From Panax quinquefolius (taxonomy: Eukaryota; Streptophyta; Magnoliopsida; Apiales; Araliaceae), in contig CM035156.1 in the NCBI GenBank assembly GCA_020205615.1, positions 19,743,128-19,807,127 of the forward strand: DNA of 64,000 nt. The letters are read 5' to 3'. Each line of letters opens with the position of its first letter. Positions within the stretch are counted from its first letter, which is position 1. The notes beneath the pieces are model-generated. The model was not told where the DNA came from and searched no databases. It was given only the letters and a program-made list of their open reading frames with translations. Positions 59,715 to 64,000 of the stretch are shown in pieces. The translations under genes were made by a program, and so were the position numbers.

Positions 59715-59731
59715 GGTTGGTATCAAAGCTT
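59715..59731 (+). promoter_or_regulatory. Primer binding site of gypsy-B1
   Basis: GGTTGGTATCAAAGCTTAG directly follows the LTR end. It is closer to the iMet complement (TGGTATCAGAGC) than the gypsy-C site. Confidence 0.82.
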
Positions 59732-59898
59732 AGGGATATGATCCCAGCTAAGATCTGCGATAAGAACTAGGAGGGAGAGACGGGAATTCCTTCACTAGTA
59801 TGACCTACCTAAATTTATTTGGTATTTAATTGGTCGGTTGAGTATAGAGATAATATGTGATATGTTAATTAACCCTTGTTTTGTGACGGTGTTTGAGA

Positions 59899-60990
59899 AT
59901 GGCATCTCGAAAATGCCGAGATAAGCAATGAAGCACATGAGAGTGTTGATTCAAATTTCAAACAAAAGTAAACGACCAACAACACGATAATAATCATCTT
60001 TGGTGGCAAATTTGTCGAACAATGATAACCATCGTGGGGAAATTATCATGCTAAGAATGGTAACCACTTTGTGGTAATCATGGCAAAGATAATAGATGTG
60101 GAAATTGCAAGAAGAGAAGGTCATTTAGCTCAATTTTGTTGTGCACCAAAGTCAAGTCTAGCTGACTGGGACGGTGGCACCAAAGGTGGATATGGACAAA
60201 ACAAAGTCATTGGTTTTAGGAAGTACATTTTTCATGACTTCTCAAAAGCGAGTAAACCGAACGGCGAAGTTAGCGCAGTTAGTTAATTATAAATCATGAA
60301 GTCTATACCTTATAAGATACTGGGTTCTACACATTATTTTATCTCTCTTGCTTTGCGCTCAACGCTTAAATTTGACTCCGGAGAAGTTAGACTTTGACTT
60401 ATTGGTTGAAACTTCGTTAGTAGGAGCCTTCGTTACCGCTACTATTTTTAAATCTTGTTTGATTCAAATAAACACTTTCACGTTACTTGTCGATCTTATT
60501 TTTTAAAAATACTGGCCTTTGATGTGATTTTAGGAATCAATTGGTTAACTAATCATCATGCTTTTCGTAAGGTTGTTAGCTTTTATATTCATAACCAACC
60601 TGTTATGCGAATTCAAGTAACCAAACCATTAAAGTCAATCATTGTCATATCAAGCCATAAGTAAAGATCCCTGAACCTTTCGTTGTTGACTTTCTTGTGT
60701 GGAATGCACCGAGGCCAGACTTTCTCTAGGCGACATCATGAAAGAAGATGGCGAGTTGATAGGCATCATTATGAGGTGTTATCTAGGTTAAAGGATAGAA
60801 GTCACAGTTGGTATCAATGTGACGTATTATCCAAGTTTTGGATGAGAGTCACAGTCTTGAATGATATTTCTATCATTAATAAATTTCTTGACGTATTCTT
60901 GAAGACTTTCTAGCCTACCCTAGAGCGTGAAATCGAATTTTGTATTGACCCCAGTACAAAAACCCATTTCTTAAACCCTCAAATATTTCT
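59899..60990 (+). pseudogene. gypsy-B1 remnants of gag tail, protease and RT start
   Basis: The possible gag start is an ATG near 59899 (MASRKCRDK), broken at once. The gag tail matches gypsy-C (NGNH...GGNHG near 60060), followed by a degenerate zinc knuckle (RCGNCKK...GHLAQFC, about 60095-60150). A protease remnant (60445-60664) includes KILAFDVILGINWLTNHH, nearly identical to gypsy-C. A stub of the RT N-terminus (LEREIEFCIDP near 60922) then runs straight into non-coding DNA. The gag core and everything after the RT start are missing, so B looks like a deletion derivative of a gypsy-C-like element. Confidence 0.8.
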
Positions 60991-62270
60991 TCAACTAAAA
61001 GGATCAGTTTACGTGGATTATGATGAAAGTCATAATAAAAGCATTGGACTAATGAAAATCATGGGTATACGTGGTATTAGTAAGTGTTATAATGAGTTAT
61101 GTTGGTTATTATGAGAAAACATGAAAGTTTCTTAGAAATCACAAAGAGTTGAAAATCAGATTTTGTGAAAAACGTAACATGAAATTCAATTGACCATATC
61201 TCCTAATATATTTTGAATTTTTCAGTGTGGTCAAGTTCTAGAGTTAGATCTATGAGTTTTGTAGCATCTCCAAGTGGAATCACTGGAAAAGGTGTTGTAG
61301 ATTTACGTGTGGACTGATTTTAATAAAGAATGAAAAAGCTGGAAATTTCAAAAAGCTACTGATTTTATTTTTAAAAGGGCATTTTCGGCCACTTAAATTA
61401 TGAGAAAAATTCTAGCCTTTTGGGAAATGAAAGTATATGGTATAAGGTAACTCCTGTCCAAAAATGAGCTTATTCTGACTTAAAATGAGCAAGTTATGAC
61501 CATTTCAATATTTAGGTTTTTCCGACTAAAAATGATATAACCGGAGTTCTACAACTCCGATGACCATGAAATTTAAACTGGAGGCTCACATTAACATGTG
61601 TAAGGTCCTGCCAAGATTTGAGAATTTTTGGAGTTAAACTTGAGGTAGCTAATTTCTTAAGGAATTAATTAGAAATTGATTTTTGAAAAATAGTAAATGA
61701 ATTTTAAAAATTCCGAGAAAAATATATTTTCATTATGAGACTATATTATGCTAAATCCCAGAAAAGAAATATTTTTGGGACTGATTTGGTATTTTTCATG
61801 AAAATAGTTTAGTTACGAACATATGAGTTAAATATGTTATGTGAAGTAACAAAGTTGAAAATAGGATTTTATGGCTAGAGAATCCTATATAGAGTATATG
61901 CATATTTTTTGATGAGGGATTTGATCATTGGTGATGATATCTTATGAGTATGGCATTTTTGAATGATTAAATGCATAATATGGTAAAGCGTAAACAATTG
62001 AAATAAATTGTTTATAAATTTAAGAAGTGATTAAAATATTGTTATAATATTAATGATATTAGATTATAAGATTATTAAGTGATTGATAACATGGGGATAT
62101 TCTTGAATCCTGGATAAATTATATTATAAATGTTTAATATTTATCCTTTATCTCATTTGATTGATTCTTTATATCATTGACATGATCCTCATGCTCATAT
62201 TATTTTGAAAGTCATTTGTGACTCACGTGCATAGATGGACTTGGTATGATTATGACCAGGGATTGTTCGG
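60991..62270 (+). other. Conserved non-coding internal region of gypsy-B1
   Basis: It matches 34890-36170 of gypsy-B2 in reverse complement, for example TAAGGTCCTGCCAAGATTTG near 61600. No reading frame is seen. It ends at the sequence leading into the tandem array. Confidence 0.8.
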
Positions 62271-62815
62271 TATAATCATAACCGTAATTGAAAACACGAT
62301 TATCTTTGGCCGTAGTGTATGGATAATTTATGGTCGTGATACTAATGAATACACGATTATCTTTGGTAGTAGTGCATGGATAATTTGTGGTCGTGATACT
62401 AAATGAATACACGATTATCTTTGGTCGTAGTGCATGGATAATTTGTGGTCGTGATACTAATGAATACACGATTATCTTTGGTAGTAGTGCATGGATAATT
62501 TATGGTCGTGATACTAATGAATACATGATTATCTTTGGTAGTAGTAATGGATAATTTGTGGTCGTGATACTAATGAATACACGATTATCTTTGGCCGTAG
62601 TGCATGGATAATTTGTGGTCGTGATACTAATGAATACACGATTATCTTTGGTAGTAGTGCATGGATAATTTGTGGTCGTGATACTAATGAATACACGATT
62701 ATCTTTGGTAGTAGTGTAATGGATAATTTGTGGTCGTGATCTTAATGAATACACGATTATCTTTGGTCAGTAGTGCATGGATAATTCGTGGTCGTGATAC
62801 TAATGAATATCCTCG
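62271..62815 (+). repeat. 57-bp tandem array of gypsy-B1, nine copies
   Basis: Units read GTAGTGCATGGATAATTTGT, GGTCGTGATACTAATGAATA, CACGATTATCTTTG. Unit ends (GATTATCTTT) lie near 62295, 62352, 62413, 62470, 62527, 62582, 62639, 62696 and 62753. The sequence is the same repeat as at 34411-34890 in the opposite orientation. Copies differ by single bases and small indels. Confidence 0.96.
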
Positions 62816-63244
62816 GCCCGTAGAAAGCGGGGATGATTCGATGATATGGATTAATTATTGAAATGAGTCTCGTGAATGAAATATTAATTCATGGATGTGG
62901 TAAAAGTCATCTTTAGTCAGTAGTGCATTGATAGACTTGGTATAATTATGACCACGGATTATTCTAAGATAATCATTTATCAGTAAACACGAATATCCTT
63001 GGCGAAGAGTGCATGGATAATTCGTGGTTGTTATACTATTAAGTCGCGTCTCAAAGATTATTGGTTTTACAGTTTGTATATCTTTAGCACAGTAGTGCAA
63101 GATGAATTGTTAATGAATATCTTTGGCGGATTACGAAGATGAATTTAATATTTTTAACGATAAAGGTATTCAAGGTATCCTCACCTCTTATCATACCAGT
63201 ATCGTACCTAATTTCGAGGGCTTAAATTCCATAAGGAGGGAGAT
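62816..63244 (+). other. gypsy-B1 3' UTR end with polypurine tract
   Basis: Diverged fragments of the array motif continue (ATCTTTAGCACAGTAGTGCA near 63080, ATATCTTTGGCGGATTACG near 63118). The tract AAGGAGGGAGAT (63233-63244) precedes the 3' LTR. gypsy-B2 has lost this whole stretch. Confidence 0.75.
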
Positions 63245-64000
63245 TGTGAGACCCCAGATTTTATCAATAAAGATTTAAATTTTGTCGAAATAATTTTTAA
63301 TATTATGGTGTGAATTTGAGATAATATTATAGTTGTGGGTAGTATTCATAAATTTTGCAAAGTATGCAAGTGGTTATATTATATTCGATTGGTGGGGAAT
63401 ATTCGATTTAGCGAGGAATATTCGCATAACTACTCAATCATTGGTGGACCCACCATGTAATTATTGTTTGATTGAGAAAACGACAAAAATATTTTATTGA
63501 AATAACTATGGAAGTTTTACTGTTGATCTTCGCTTGAACTACTTCGGTAGTAAAAGTACGATGAATACGTGTGGTTGCATAGTAGCATTACCAGTATTGA
63601 TTATCGATGCTTATGTGAGAAGTCACTCAACTTTGATTCCATTATCGTCGATTAATAATATGAATTATTATAAATGATAATGACGCTTTTGTTTTATTCA
63701 GTATTATTAACGTAATAAAATGTAAACATCTTTTATATAAAATGTATTACTTTATTAAAGTTATTCTATAAATAGAATATATTATATTTTATTATGCGTA
63801 GTGTTGCATAGTGTTTTGCATAGTGTTGCGTAGTGTTTGCATAATAAAATGTTTTTATATAAATAGAATATATAATATTTTATTTAAAAGATTTTGCTTT
63901 AAATATGGATAGTCGATTAAAGTAAATCAATCTGGACCATTCATGGATTAATTACTATGCATTCTATTTTCCTATAAATAAAGCTCATTCCTTCATTATT
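63245..64000 (+). repeat. 3' LTR of gypsy-B1, first 756 bp
   Basis: It starts TGTGAGACCCCAGATTTTAT and follows the 5' LTR from 57347 to about 58100, including the TATA box at 63973-63980. The rest is cut by the window edge. Confidence 0.93.

Larger units (their letters stand above)
57347..64000 (+). mobile_element. gypsy-B1: non-autonomous LTR retrotransposon, right end outside window
   Basis: The 5' LTR (57347-59714), primer binding site, short gag, protease and RT remnants, conserved non-coding region, 57-bp array, polypurine tract and the start of the 3' LTR (63245 on) are present. It inserted into the 3' LTR of gypsy-C. The sequence matches gypsy-B2 in LTR, 3' internal region and array, but its 5' internal part differs: it has gypsy-C-like gag remnants instead of the coiled-coil frame. 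Confidence 0.9.

Overview
The window looks like nuclear DNA from a eudicot plant. It is AT-rich, holds two spliced plant genes with GT-AG introns, and is otherwise filled with plant transposon families nested in one another. No species can be named from the sequence alone. I see no CRISPR array, rRNA, functional tRNA or bacterial operon.

Host genes. (1) An ARL8-type small GTPase on the minus strand (1390-5017; six exons, 184 codons rebuilt by following splice sites). (2) A multi-spanning plant membrane protein on the plus strand (22884-26298; nine exons, 501 codons), recognised from a family of uncharacterised plant transmembrane proteins. Both reading frames are intact, whereas nearly every transposon frame is broken.

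Transposon layer 1 (6254-20645). An LTR retrotransposon ('gypsy-A') with a GGGAC target duplication appears to encode only a gag. Its gag is split by a 10.7-kb CACTA (En/Spm) transposon with an AAC duplication, which carries decayed TNP2-type and TNPA/Transposase_24-type genes and a Stowaway MITE. A 189-bp LTR-like insertion flanked by GATCC also lies in the gag. A PIF/Harbinger-like element follows at 21211-22596.

Transposon layer 2 (26489-46950). A hAT-like non-autonomous element and a small inverted-repeat element come first. A large Ulp1-carrying MULE (Kaonashi-like) follows, with transposase on the plus strand, a DUF1985/Ulp1 peptidase gene on the minus strand, and tandem arrays toward both ends. 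It is split by a reverse-oriented LTR element ('gypsy-B2', 34083-40251, TAAAA duplication). B2 carries a coiled-coil reading frame and a 57-bp tandem array.

Transposon layer 3 (48412-64000). A Tekay/Del-like chromovirus ('gypsy-C') has gag, protease, RT, RNase H, integrase and a chromodomain-like tail, all broken by stops and frameshifts. Its 3' LTR is interrupted by 'gypsy-B1', a second member of the B family that runs off the window. B elements share PBS type, LTR-end sequence and pol remnants with C, so B is most simply a non-autonomous derivative that lost most of pol and gained a tandem array.

The most unusual items are the coiled-coil frame of gypsy-B2, the 57-bp array shared by both B copies, clustered GAATATTC palindromes in the LTRs of B and C, and the perfect inverted duplication present in only one LTR of gypsy-A.
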